A stretch of 31,492 nt of DNA from Bacillota bacterium (GCA_009787915.1 WQSK01000005.1:1-31492); one strand, 5' to 3'; shown: positions 6,749-15,436, counted from the first letter of the stretch. The notes: generated by a model not told the origin, from the sequence alone. Program-made: numbers and translations.

Positions 6749-7539
6749 GAAAAATCAAAAACCAAAACTTGATTGTGCGACGTCTTGCGTGATTGGCCGC
6801 GTTCGCTGTGTTCTTGATGAGCTTTTAGGGTTAGCCTCCCCCTGCCTGCATTTTTTGTCACAAATGTACACTCAGTGTACATCTGTGACAATTTTGCAAG
6901 GTTTTCACTAGGTATTTCGCCCATTTTGATAGTTTCGGCATTCGCCAACCATTCCGAGATTTCTCTGTTGGCAATAAAGACTATACTCGTTGTTTCGTTT
7001 AAGGACATTATTATTCTGTAGAGCGTTTCCAGGGTTTCCTTACTGATGTCGAAGTACAACACTTCATCAAGCACAATCAGGTCAGTATTCTTTATTCTGT
7101 TGAATGTTGTGTTAGCACCATACAGACTATCTTTCTGCTGCAATACCATGAATATGTCGTCCATCTTGATGTACATCGCTTTGAAGCCTTTCTCGATAGC
7201 GTTGTTGGTCAAGTATGTTGCCAATGCAGTTTTCCCCGTGTTCGGTCCACCGATAATCACGAGGTTGCGACAATTGTTAATCCACTCACAACTAATCAGC
7301 TTTTCCACCTGGTAACGCAAACCACTGTTCAGCCTTTGTTTATCGAATACGGTTGTAGGCAAGTTACTGTGTTTCCTAACTTTGGCAATTACATTTCTCT
7401 TTCTGTACTCCAACTCTTGCTTAAGCATCATTTCGAGATAATCCAAGTTGCCCATGCCAAGTTCTTTAAACTGACCGTTCGCAATCGTCTGCAAGTTCAA
7501 CTCCTTCGCCATAGACTTAATTCTACTCTTGTTCGCCAT
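6736..7539 (-). CDS. istB: IstB-like ATPase, IS21 helper of transposition
   Basis: About 267 aa. It has a P-loop (VIIGGPNTGKTAL) and Walker B with the DE pair (LIVLDEVLYF). Sensor-like FIANREISEWL fits the AAA+ DnaC-like fold of IstB, which assembles on DNA and licenses the IstA transposase. I chose the ATG at 7539 because GGAGGTGG lies just upstream; an upstream in-frame extension only reads antisense-like residues inside istA. The frame is intact, unlike its partner. A near-perfect 18-bp inverted repeat lies inside the 3' part of the gene. Confidence 0.88.
   Translation of the reverse strand: MANKSRIKSMAKELNLQTIANGQFKELGMGNLDYLEMMLKQELEYRKRNVIAKVRKHSNLPTTVFDKQRLNSGLRYQVEKLISCEWINNCRNLVIIGGPNTGKTALATYLTNNAIEKGFKAMYIKMDDIFMVLQQKDSLYGANTTFNRIKNTDLIVLDEVLYFDISKETLETLYRIIMSLNETTSIVFIANREISEWLANAETIKMGEIPSENLAKLSQMYTECTFVTKNAGRGRLTLKAHQEHSERGQSRKTSHNQVLVFDFSCVF
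6855..6891. repeat. 18-bp inverted repeat inside istB
   Basis: TTGTCACAAATGTACACT, one central base, then AGTGTACATCTGTGACAA: 17 of 18 positions pair. It encodes MYTECTFVT of IstB. It could form a strong hairpin in mRNA or DNA or be a binding site for a dimeric protein. Confidence 0.8.
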
Positions 7540-8976
7540 TGACCACCTCCTTTGCAATCTCACCTGCGCGGATCTGACATTCATAGATCGTAGCCTGGCA
7601 CACAATCTTCCTTGCACGATCCCGACCGAACTTGTAGATTAAAAACGGTCTCAACTCGGCTTGCTTGCACCTCTTAACCTCCACACAATGCTTGAACCCC
7701 AACATCACTTCCTCTTTCGAATACACTTTCAAAATCTTCTTAAGTGCCTGGCATTGCCTGTTCAAGCCTCTAGGCTCTTTTTTCCTGATTGCGTTCATGT
7801 AGGATTCGTACTATTCGTTACTACCAAAGTATTCGTCCATCTGCCTTGTCGCAACATCAACTCGCGGCGTATTTTCGATTGCAACGATCTTGTTCTCGTC
7901 ATCAATTACTTTGTGTAGGAAGTAAAACCACAATTCACCATTAGCCTCCTCCACCCTTACCTTGTTTGTCAGCAAATGAGTTCCTCGTGGCATCTCATAG
8001 AAATTACCTTGGTACTTGACGGTGTTGCCTTTGTTGACTTCAAACAGTTGCCGTTTGGGTTTCTCTAGATAAAGCGGTACAAGGTGCTTGCTCTCTTCCC
8101 GAAGCATCTCCCTTGGCGAGAATTGTTTCTTATCGCTAATAACCTCGTTCCCTGTCGTGTCCAACCATCGCAGGCAAGCCGCATTCAACGAGTCGATTCC
8201 TTGGTATGTTCTCCCCTCCAGAAAGTTGTACTTCACAAACCAACAAGGTTTTCGACTCTGCCCTTTGTGTTCGGATCTCTCGGCTTGCAAAACATCGTTG
8301 CGAACCCAACTCTCCGTGCGAACTCTTAGAATGCTTTTACGAAAATGATATTGCCATAGTTGTAGGCCTGAACGAACACCCTGTCATTGTCATACATAAT
8401 CGAGCGAGTTATCCCTCCAAAGAATTGGAATGCATACTCGTGCGCCTTGATCGCCGTGGCAGTCGTGAACGGATTCGGTTCAAAGTGGATGAATCGCATG
8501 CTACTGTGACTCAGCACCATACAGAATAAATATACTTTCACATTCGTGCCGTACGCAGTTTTCATCTTGAACTGACCAAAGTCAACCTGCGCCTCTTCCC
8601 CTGCAATCTCCCTAACTCTCGTACTCATCACTCGCTTGGAGAGCGGTACAAGCCCCGCTTCTTCTCTAAGCCTCCTCATGTAGCGATAAAATGTCGAAGT
8701 GCTCGCCGCAAAGTCTGGGAAGTTTTCTTTCAACTTATACAACATATTCATGCACCGAAGTTGCGGCGTGAGCCTCAACTGATCCAAGATATACTCACGG
8801 TAGTTCTCCAACTCATGGATGCTTTGCTTCTCAATACTGAAAAACTCTTCCTCGCTTTTCTCCCACCACTTATCGATATCCCTTCTTCCAATTCTTGTCC
8901 TTCTACTTATCTCTTTCTTTTCAACTCCTAGTATTTGCAGATCTTTTATCTGCTCAAATTGTTTGTAATTTATCAT
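7523..8976 (-). pseudogene. istA: IstA transposase, IS21 family, three lesions
   Basis: Reads from MINYKQFEQIKDL, SD AAAAGGAG. An N-terminal helix-turn-helix (GVEKKEISRRTRIGRRDIDKW) is followed by the DDE core: VDFGQF with the first Asp and IMYDNDRV with the second. Lesions are an in-frame TAA at 8326-8328 (frame continues FATMFCKPRDPNTKGRVEN), loss of one T near 8227 (restores FVKYNFLEGRTYQG), and an in-frame TAG at 7811-7813. After the TAG the same frame runs on to 7523. Repaired length would be about 484 aa, normal for IstA. Confidence 0.85.
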
Positions 8977-9140
8977 TTTGATTTTTCTCCTTTTAATTTT
9001 TAGTCGAAATCAAAACAATAAAAAACCAACGCATAAATCATCGTTTTTCTCTATTGCACCACCTCCTTTAAATTAAAACAAGCCGTTGTGTAACGACTTC
9101 ACTTATTTTGTATACCATACGAGACCTATAGGCACCACAC

Positions 9141-9734
9141 TTAATTCTCTTTGGCATAAGCAATATGATCCCTGAGTTCTTCGAGCATATAAAATATTTT
9201 ATTTAAATCACGGCACTGCTCAGAAGAAATATTGCAACCATATACTTTTTCACGGAATTTAACTGTTCTTTTATGCAACTCAAGAGCTTTCCAGCAGATG
9301 GCTATAGGTCTACTGTCAAATCCTAATCTTTTATATACATATTTGCCTACGTCGGTGATTCCGACTATATTTCCATCAGATAATCTTTTGAAATGATCAT
9401 CGTATGTAACATCCGCTGGATCTATATATCCCTCATTCATTTCTGTTATGTATATTTTTGGATTTTTGGATGGCCAGTCCCCGTGTTTTTTATTGTTGCA
9501 AGTAGGACAAGACAGCACTAAGTTTGAGTATTTGTTCTCGTACTCTGGATAATCACTCCTTGGGATAAAATGATCAATTTGACTTTTGCCCCTAACAGCA
9601 ATGAAGTTTTTCCCACAATATCCACAAATATTAGAAAAATCTCTCACCAAATCTTCCTTATGTTCTTTCCAATTGGTAATTTCTAGTGATCGTCTCTGCA
9701 CCCTAATTTCCCCATGGACTCTTTCGTATTTCAT
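9141..9734 (-). CDS. HNH endonuclease, last gene of the kinase/methyltransferase operon
   Basis: A 197-aa protein with a zinc-stapled HNH core at residues about 36-85: CGYCGK, IDHFIPRS (DH of the beta-beta-alpha-metal fold) and LVLSCPTCNNKK. The C-terminal half is helical and unrecognised. Such small HNH proteins act as DNA-nicking or cutting effectors in restriction and phage-defence loci. The ATG lies 4 nt after the receiver gene, with AGGAG as SD, so it is co-transcribed and is the likely effector of the system. Nothing resembling a terminator follows before the IS21 end. Confidence 0.85.
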   Translation of the reverse strand: MKYERVHGEIRVQRRSLEITNWKEHKEDLVRDFSNICGYCGKNFIAVRGKSQIDHFIPRSDYPEYENKYSNLVLSCPTCNNKKHGDWPSKNPKIYITEMNEGYIDPADVTYDDHFKRLSDGNIVGITDVGKYVYKRLGFDSRPIAICWKALELHKRTVKFREKVYGCNISSEQCRDLNKIFYMLEELRDHIAYAKEN

Positions 9735-9738
9735 TAAA

Positions 9739-10365
9739 TTATTCTCCTGTTATCTTTCTTAGTTCTACTAGAATATCATCCATTTTCTTCTCCAAGCTTC
9801 TACGCAAAAGTTCAGGATTAATCTCATCGATCAGTTCGTACGAAAACAAATTCCTATAGATTTGCATGAGTCTGTCTTCTTCAAATGACGAAATAGAATT
9901 CTTCTTTTTTTTAGCAAATAATTCTTCAAATTCTTCTTTGTTAACTAGCATTCTTTTTCGAAATACTTCAATTGAGTTTAGAATCAAGTTTATGAATTCA
10001 GTATATTCAATCCCGTCTGTATCACTTGCTAAAACATTCCTGTCGAAGATTAATGTGTTTGAAACAAGTTTCTCCTCTCTACTTTGTTTGGCGTAAGATG
10101 TTAAAATTATTGTAGGAAAATCTAAAATTTCAGTATTTAAATATCTTGTCAGTTCATTTCCATCTTTGAAATCCAATTTGGTAAATTTATCTAAACAAAA
10201 GTCGATAATTATCGCATCAAATTTGTTTTCTAATATGAAATCTCTGATTTCGCTTTTTAAGAAAATATTCTCAATTCTAATTAATTCAATTTTATGCAAT
10301 GCAAAATCTTTTCTGTATGAATCATATTGCCTATTTTCATCATCGTAATATCCCACTTTAAACAT
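9739..10365 (-). CDS. Receiver-domain (response-regulator-like) protein
   Basis: About 208 aa. The first 125 residues look like a CheY fold: acidic pair in YYDDEN, phospho-acceptor Asp in AIIIDFCLD, Thr/Ser at ILTSYA, and an Arg where the usual conserved Lys sits (IFDRNVL). The C-terminal about 85 residues are charged helices (EEFEELFAKKKKN, LLRRSLEKKMDDIL) without a recognisable DNA-binding domain. It is therefore more likely a protein-interacting relay than a transcription factor. SD AAAGGAG lies in the end of the preceding gene, whose stop overlaps this start. Partner of the upstream GHKL kinase by operon logic. Confidence 0.75.
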   Translation of the reverse strand: MFKVGYYDDENRQYDSYRKDFALHKIELIRIENIFLKSEIRDFILENKFDAIIIDFCLDKFTKLDFKDGNELTRYLNTEILDFPTIILTSYAKQSREEKLVSNTLIFDRNVLASDTDGIEYTEFINLILNSIEVFRKRMLVNKEEFEELFAKKKKNSISSFEEDRLMQIYRNLFSYELIDEINPELLRRSLEKKMDDILVELRKITGE

Positions 10366-12646
10366 CAATTTCTCCTTTCTCGCCCAAAAAAATATTAATA
10401 AAGAAGCCTTTATCCGAATTTATGTTTTTGCTTAGGTCTATATTCCCTTTATAATCACTAACTATGTTGTTGACAATCCATAGTCCAAGTCCTGTACCAA
10501 TCTTTTTTCCATCTCTTGTATCACTTGTAACCATCTGTTGCAATATTAGATCGGGCTTCTTCTTATATTCTTCTACCAGACCAAATCCATTATCTTCATA
10601 CTCTATAACAACCTGCTTATCTTTTTTATACATTTTGATTCTAATAGTCTTTCCCTCCACAGGCTTCTCCCTAAATGATTTATAGCTGTTAGAGATTAAA
10701 TTGTGGAGTATAGACTCGATTTCAAATGGAAAGCAATCTAGATTAAGCTTCTCATCTATTTCCTTCTCAAAATTGATATCAGTCCCAATGGAATCTTTCC
10801 AAGAATCAATACAACCACTCAACAACGCTCCGATGTCAACTCTTTTTCTTTTTCTTTTGTCTGAATTTATTGATTCGATTGTAACTTGGAACCACGAATC
10901 AAAATAATTTGTAATATTTCTAATTTCGTTTATTTTTTGTAGCGATTCTTCTTTGTTATCCCTGATTCTCAAAGCTTCTGAAGCATGTTTTGCATCCATT
11001 TTTAAATCGTGTATCAGGTTGCGTATCTCATGCATGTATGTATTTATTGCAATACCTGTTGTTGCAAGAGATCTTAACAGGCGGTTTTCATCTTCTAAAT
11101 CTTGAAGCTGAACTTGCTTTCCCTCAATTGCTTTTTTTGCCTCTTTAACATGTACATACTCATCGTCATTTGATGCTTTCTGTTTTTTCTTCTTGTTCTC
11201 TTCATACTTCTTGAATTTTTCTCTTATTTCTTCTTCAGCTTTTGCAGCCTCGTCATCCCTTTCCCAGAGCTCATTTAACTTCCTCATTACGTATTGCCTA
11301 TCTTCCTCCAGCCTAGAAAGAGCGAATGTTATTATGGATTTAAATATCTCAAAATTCTTGTCTTCAAAAATTCCCTCTCTATTTGCTTGATCTGAAAGCT
11401 CATGATTTAACCTAGAAATATTAATTTCACCTATTAGCTGCGATGAATCTGCAGTCCACTTGCCTGTCTTAGATGATGGAACGAAAGCCGAGTTGTAATG
11501 CCGAGGCGAGAGCCTTAACCAATCGAACTGTGTTGTTTCTGGCTCACCGTATGGACGAACTCGAAACCCATCTCGATATATCTTAATCCCGCCTAGCTTC
11601 TTTAAATTTCTTCTTTTCTCAAAAGGCTTATAGTAATATTTCTTCTCATTCTTTTCCTGTGCCACAATTTTATAAAAGAATATTTTGCCTGAAAAATCTC
11701 CTAGCCTATACTCACTAGAGTCCGACACACCTATCTTCATATCCGCAACTGAAATCTTTTGATGTATCTTCTTTCCAGAAAAAATTTTCTTATCTTCATC
11801 GCTGAAATTAGCCTCTTTCAATATATATGCACTATTTGATGAAAAGTCAAATTCGTTTCTAGATATATGAATATTACACATCCCGGCATTATCAACTGAA
11901 AACTCAACCGAATAATCGTATTGTTCGACAAACTCAGACTTTACTTTTGCTTCTGTCAACTTTGTATTTTCTTCAAACATATATACTTCGAAATTGTTAT
12001 TTAAGCTAGGCGGAATCAGAGAAGATAAACTGTCTCGTATCTTTTCAACAAACTTCGCATTCCATTCATCACGTAAGCTTTGTATCTTAAAAATTGTACA
12101 GTTTCTTTTTTCCTTTTTGCTATTCAATTCTTGCATAGCTTTAATGATAAAGGTACGGCAACATTCATTTTTAATTTCACCTATATATTCCTCTGCTTTT
12201 TTAGCATAAGATTCGAAATCAGCAAAAATACTTGTGATGTTTTTCCCATGCTCAAACGACTCCCAATTAACTTTCCACAGAATAATTTTTTCTTGGGACT
12301 TACTTAACATTTCACAATTCGAGCCTAATCTGTCTAGTGCAAAACGACCTATTCCCTTAGCGCCAGTCTTTATTCTGCCATCGTCCGACACAAGATTAAC
12401 ATCCTTATCAGAAAAGCCTATCGACATCCAGTGCTTCTTTATTATTTCTTTTGACATACCAATACCATTATCAATAAGGATAAGCGTCCCAGTAGATTCT
12501 TCAAAATACAAAATGCATTTTGATGCATCTGCATCGTAAGCGTTCTTTATCAACTCAATCAGTGCCCCTTCAATCTTTGACACATTTTCTCTACCTATAA
12601 GGCGAGCCGTTTTTGCATCAACATTAAATGGAATTTTTTCAATCAT
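10358..12646 (-). CDS. Dual GHKL (Bergerat) ATPase: Hsp90/MORC-like N-module plus histidine-kinase C-module
   Basis: A 762-aa protein with two ATP-binding modules. N-terminal: LIELIKNAYDADA (N box), LILIDNGIGMS (G1) and KTGAKGIGRFALDRLG (G2), the pattern of Hsp90, MutL and MORC proteins. A long middle region ends in a charged coiled coil (about residues 450-530). There follows an H-box-like segment, INTYMHEIRNLIHDLK, where HEIRN fits a phospho-acceptor His. A classical kinase ATPase comes last: ILHNLISNSYKSF, IEYEDNGFGL, GTGLGLWIVNNIV. No membrane span or PAS domain is present, so it senses something cytoplasmic. SD TAGGAGG. It follows a methyltransferase and precedes a receiver and an HNH nuclease. 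Confidence 0.85.
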   Translation of the reverse strand: MIEKIPFNVDAKTARLIGRENVSKIEGALIELIKNAYDADASKCILYFEESTGTLILIDNGIGMSKEIIKKHWMSIGFSDKDVNLVSDDGRIKTGAKGIGRFALDRLGSNCEMLSKSQEKIILWKVNWESFEHGKNITSIFADFESYAKKAEEYIGEIKNECCRTFIIKAMQELNSKKEKRNCTIFKIQSLRDEWNAKFVEKIRDSLSSLIPPSLNNNFEVYMFEENTKLTEAKVKSEFVEQYDYSVEFSVDNAGMCNIHISRNEFDFSSNSAYILKEANFSDEDKKIFSGKKIHQKISVADMKIGVSDSSEYRLGDFSGKIFFYKIVAQEKNEKKYYYKPFEKRRNLKKLGGIKIYRDGFRVRPYGEPETTQFDWLRLSPRHYNSAFVPSSKTGKWTADSSQLIGEINISRLNHELSDQANREGIFEDKNFEIFKSIITFALSRLEEDRQYVMRKLNELWERDDEAAKAEEEIREKFKKYEENKKKKQKASNDDEYVHVKEAKKAIEGKQVQLQDLEDENRLLRSLATTGIAINTYMHEIRNLIHDLKMDAKHASEALRIRDNKEESLQKINEIRNITNYFDSWFQVTIESINSDKRKRKRVDIGALLSGCIDSWKDSIGTDINFEKEIDEKLNLDCFPFEIESILHNLISNSYKSFREKPVEGKTIRIKMYKKDKQVVIEYEDNGFGLVEEYKKKPDLILQQMVTSDTRDGKKIGTGLGLWIVNNIVSDYKGNIDLSKNINSDKGFFINIFLGEKGEIDV

Positions 12647-12655
12647 AATTACCTC

Positions 12656-14032
12656 CTAAAACCTAAAGCTCTCTATATCTTTTGTGGATATCCTTACCGA
12701 TTCTCCACTCACAGGTATGCCTACACATAATAGATAGTCTATCATAGATTGGCTTCTTAAAACCTCTTCAGCTACATCAAGACCGATCTCTCTCTTTGGT
12801 ACTATATAAAATCCAGAATATGGAATAACTCTTTCCCCAACTCTATAAACCTTCATTGCCTTTGTCATTATTGATGAGACCATGAGTTTTTCTTGGTTAA
12901 GAGAAGAAAGTGCTTGCGAGCGACCGAATTCAAACCACATACAAGACTGGTCACTATCCCGTTCCTCCAACTTGCTTTTTTTTGATTCCATATACGCATA
13001 TGTGAAAGGATAGTCACTTCTCAGACGCTCTTCGCCAATTTTCACTAAAGAATTTTCAATATACTCGTACGGAAACACAATGTATACTTGCCTATCTAGC
13101 GACCTCGTCTTTGGACTTACTGCTTCTCTTAATGCGCCCAACTCGATCCGATGTTTCTCAGTAGTAGCTGCATCAACGATGAAGACTTTGTTTGCCAAAG
13201 TAGCAACACTATTAGAAATCTTAAAATAATCTCCAAACCTTCTATTTCCGTTATTAACAACATCAGAGAAAACCCACTTCTCACCCAACCTTTGTTTCTG
13301 TATTATTTTCTCTGACCCAGTTGACTTGTCAATATATTTCACAACATTAGCTTCAACTTTTGAAAAAACCGAGATTGCTGGAGAGGTTAAAACCTTTTCA
13401 AAAACTTTCACCCTTGAATAGTCCGTAATACTGGCCAAGAATGGCAATGAAAATTCTCTCAAATTTCTACCGAACTGTGTTTTGAAAAAATTTGATGGTG
13501 TAATACAGACCAGCACTCCATCTTCTTCCAACAGCTTAATCCCTCGCTCAATAAAGGCATAACTATAATCAAACTTTCCATGTCTACATGTTTCAAAATT
13601 TTCCTTGACAAAAATCCTTTCTTTCTCGGTCAAAAGTGCATAAGCAATGTAAGGCGGATTCAGCACAGCATAATGAAACTTTATATCAAACTTATACCTT
13701 AAGCCATCACCTTTTACAATTTTCCAGTTTACTTCCGTTAGGCCAAATGTAGACGCAACTTCGTCAAGTCTCTGCCTACACTTCTTGACGAACTTAGCTT
13801 TGATCTCAACTCCATAAATGTTCAGCTCTAGGCCTTTCCTGATTTGATCATCGGTTTTGCCCAGAACTCTTCCAGCATTAATATAACGATTCACCACTTC
13901 CACTAAAATATTCCCGTCACCACACGAAAAATCCACTACTCTACGATCAAATATTCCCTCGTTATACCCAATCAAATCAAGCATTTCGTTTACTATATTT
14001 GTAGGTGTAAATATCTCACAATTATGATTCAT
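12656..14032 (-). CDS. N6-adenine DNA methyltransferase, gamma class (TaqI/Eco57I-like)
   Basis: A 458-aa protein. Motif I is VVDFSCGDGNILVEVV (SAM binding, about residue 35) and the catalytic motif IV is AVLNPPYIAYA (NPPY, about residue 128). FSCGDG with NPPY and a C-terminal target-recognition region (TaqI-like; SGFYIVP) mark a gamma-class N6-adenine methyltransferase. It would methylate host DNA. No cognate endonuclease of usual type is adjacent; the HNH gene three positions downstream is the candidate. It overlaps the XRE gene by 11 bp and is followed 9 nt later by the GHKL gene. Confidence 0.9.
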   Translation of the reverse strand: MNHNCEIFTPTNIVNEMLDLIGYNEGIFDRRVVDFSCGDGNILVEVVNRYINAGRVLGKTDDQIRKGLELNIYGVEIKAKFVKKCRQRLDEVASTFGLTEVNWKIVKGDGLRYKFDIKFHYAVLNPPYIAYALLTEKERIFVKENFETCRHGKFDYSYAFIERGIKLLEEDGVLVCITPSNFFKTQFGRNLREFSLPFLASITDYSRVKVFEKVLTSPAISVFSKVEANVVKYIDKSTGSEKIIQKQRLGEKWVFSDVVNNGNRRFGDYFKISNSVATLANKVFIVDAATTEKHRIELGALREAVSPKTRSLDRQVYIVFPYEYIENSLVKIGEERLRSDYPFTYAYMESKKSKLEERDSDQSCMWFEFGRSQALSSLNQEKLMVSSIMTKAMKVYRVGERVIPYSGFYIVPKREIGLDVAEEVLRSQSMIDYLLCVGIPVSGESVRISTKDIESFRF

Positions 14033-14228
14033 ATACGCCTACCCTTGCAAAATCTATACCATTCATTTTACAAAAACTATTGAACTTATTTTCGAGTAAA
14101 AAACTCGGCTTTCTGCCTTGTTCCCATCTATTCACTGTAGAAAAGACACAACCTAGCTCTTTCGCAAGTTGCTCCTGACTCAATTGCAGTTCCGCTCGAA
14201 CATGTCTAACCTTTGATTTGAATTCCAT
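14022..14228 (-). CDS. XRE-family repressor of the operon
   Basis: A 68-aa single-domain helix-turn-helix protein. QLSQEQLAKELGCVFSTVNRWEQGRKPS is the classical lambda-repressor-like HTH (quoted here across its two helices). The gene heads the five-gene operon and is preceded by a strong extended -10 promoter with two direct repeats. It is thus well placed to act like the controller proteins of restriction-modification systems, delaying or limiting expression. Overlaps the methyltransferase start. SD GGGAG, 9 nt upstream. Confidence 0.88.
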   Translation of the reverse strand: MEFKSKVRHVRAELQLSQEQLAKELGCVFSTVNRWEQGRKPSFLLENKFNSFCKMNGIDFARVGVYES

Positions 14229-14242
14229 CTTCCGTGCTCCCT

Positions 14243-14291
14243 ACTATAGCACATAGTACCATACTATAGCACACTAAAATACAAATTTCAA
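14243..14291 (-). promoter_or_regulatory. Operon promoter with two 12-bp operator-like repeats
   Basis: Plus-strand TACTATAGCACA occurs at 14243-14254 and 14263-14274, a 20-bp period. Read on the minus strand, the distal copy contains TGCTATAGT (extended -10) with TTGAAA 16-17 bp upstream. The proximal copy lies over the expected start of transcription. Two sites two helical turns apart fit cooperative binding of the XRE dimer. Confidence 0.65.
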
Positions 14292-14362
14292 TACAAAAAA
14301 GACGGGCATCACTACCTACTATTGTATAAAGAAACTTTAGAGTCTTTTCCATTGGGAAATGG

Positions 14363-15138
14363 CTAAAACTTATCGAACCCTTCATAAGTTTTGAACGCCA
14401 AAAGGAAAAGAGCCTTTAGCAGATCTTTGCTTTTTTGCCCGAGTTCTTCGAATACTGTATCTTCTTCACGCTCTTTAGCTAGCGTTTCACTAACCACCTT
14501 GTTAATGATTTTAGGTAAAACTCTGCAGAGCTTCATAAACGCATCTATGTCACCAGTAACTATTTCATAAAACTTATCAATTGAGACCCTACGGATTTTT
14601 TCGTTCCGTGTAGGCACAGAATCCAAACTCATACTCTACACGATATCTTGACTTTTTCTGGCAATCACTTCAACAAGAAAACACTCACATGTAGGTTCTT
14701 CCAGCAACTTAGCCTGCATTCTCATGTAGTTTTTTTGGGATGAAGAAGAATTCATCGTGTTGTGCTTGTTTTTGAGTTCAACATAAATCTTTCGCTTGCC
14801 GTTATCGGAAATCACATCGAAACGAATTACCTCATTTAATTCAGCTATCCTATTTTCCTTCATCATTGTTAGAAATGTGAATATTTTGTCGTTGCAATAT
14901 TTTTTAGAACTTTCATGTCTGCGTCAGACAGCTGACTTTTTGGACCTGCGTGCATGTCCTCCACTGACCCATTACGGAAGCAATAATGCGTTAGCGCACA
15001 GGAAATTTCTTCGAGTGAATATTTGTTGACAATATCCATCTCCTCAAAAAATTTGTCCGTGGTTATTCCCGCTTCACTAAGCATTGAATTCAAATGGTTG
15101 GCAGCCCTCGCACGCGCTTTTTGTTCTTCTTTAGTCAT
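14363..15138 (-). pseudogene. Restriction endonuclease (Eco47II/Sau96I-like) broken into three pieces
   Basis: Three consecutive fragments read as one protein after two repairs. One is an extra A in the A-run near 14908 (giving MKVLKKYCNDKIFTFLTMM); the other reads the TAG at 14636-14638 as TGG (Trp). The middle part has RFDVISDNGKRKIYVELKNK, a D...ExK nuclease core, followed by HNTMNSSSSQ and CFLVEVIARKSQ. The last part has IRRVSIDKFYEIVTGD and LCRVLPKII. These blocks match my recollection of Eco47II-type restriction enzymes; the N-terminal part (CFRNGSVEDMHAG) looks like a separate conserved small domain. No cytosine methyltransferase lies next to it, consistent with a dead system. The start is leaderless (TATAAT 5 nt before the ATG). 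Confidence 0.65.
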
Positions 15139-15143
15139 GCGAG

Positions 15144-15172
15144 ATTATAACACGCATAAACCGAATTCACAA
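15144..15172 (-). promoter_or_regulatory. Promoter, leaderless type, of the broken restriction gene
   Basis: Minus-strand TTGTGA, 17-bp spacer and perfect TATAAT, ending 5 nt before the ATG at 15138. Confidence 0.65.
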
Positions 15173-15182
15173 TACACACTTT

Positions 15183-15436
15183 TTAATACTTAAACAGCCG
15201 TTCAAACATAGGCCCTGGATTCTTTGTCCAAAAGATTATCCCATCAACATTACCCGTCACTACTTTCCTCCAAGCACTTTTTCGATTACCCGCACTGGTT
15301 CAATCATTATCTTTGCTACTTTGCCGTTGGGAGAGAATGGATTTGCAGTCAGTATAAAACCTTCCTTAACTCTATCGAGGAACCAATTGCTGTACAATGC
15401 GGGAATATCCGTCCTTCGTGAAACGCTTAAAATCAT
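15183..15436 (-). pseudogene. DUF1848 protein, truncated and frameshifted remnant
   Basis: This fills most of the 337-bp gap between called genes. From the ATG at 15436 it reads MILSVSRRTDIPALYSNWF and ends IEPVRVIEKVLGGK at a TAG. In the next frame it continues VDGIIFWTKNPGPMFERLF to a TAA at 15183-15185. SxRTDIPAxYxxW and the later FWTKNPxPM are hallmarks of DUF1848 proteins, which are normally about 300 aa. Only about 85 residues remain. Confidence 0.8.

Larger units (their letters stand above)
6713..9017 (-). mobile_element. IS21-family insertion sequence, degenerate
   Basis: Contains istA (broken) and istB in the standard order with a short gene overlap. The termini read TGTTTTGATTT at 6713 and AAATCAAAACA ending at 9017, an 11-bp inverted repeat with the TG...CA ends typical of IS21. 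Inferred length is about 2.3 kb. I see no target-site duplication in the flanks, so the ends may be slightly off or the site was later rearranged. The transposase carries two in-frame stops and one frameshift, so the copy cannot move by itself. Confidence 0.8.

Noticed and set aside
8233..8290. Start of a separate IstA fragment reading MQAERSEHKGQSRK
   Set aside because: The neighbouring frame here reads the true IstA residues FATMFCKPRDPNTKGRVEN, so this beginning is out of frame.
7811..14638. Stop-codon reassignment to explain in-frame TAA and TAG codons
   Set aside because: Interruptions involve different stops confined to genes that also carry indels, while many intact genes end in TAA, TAG and TGA.
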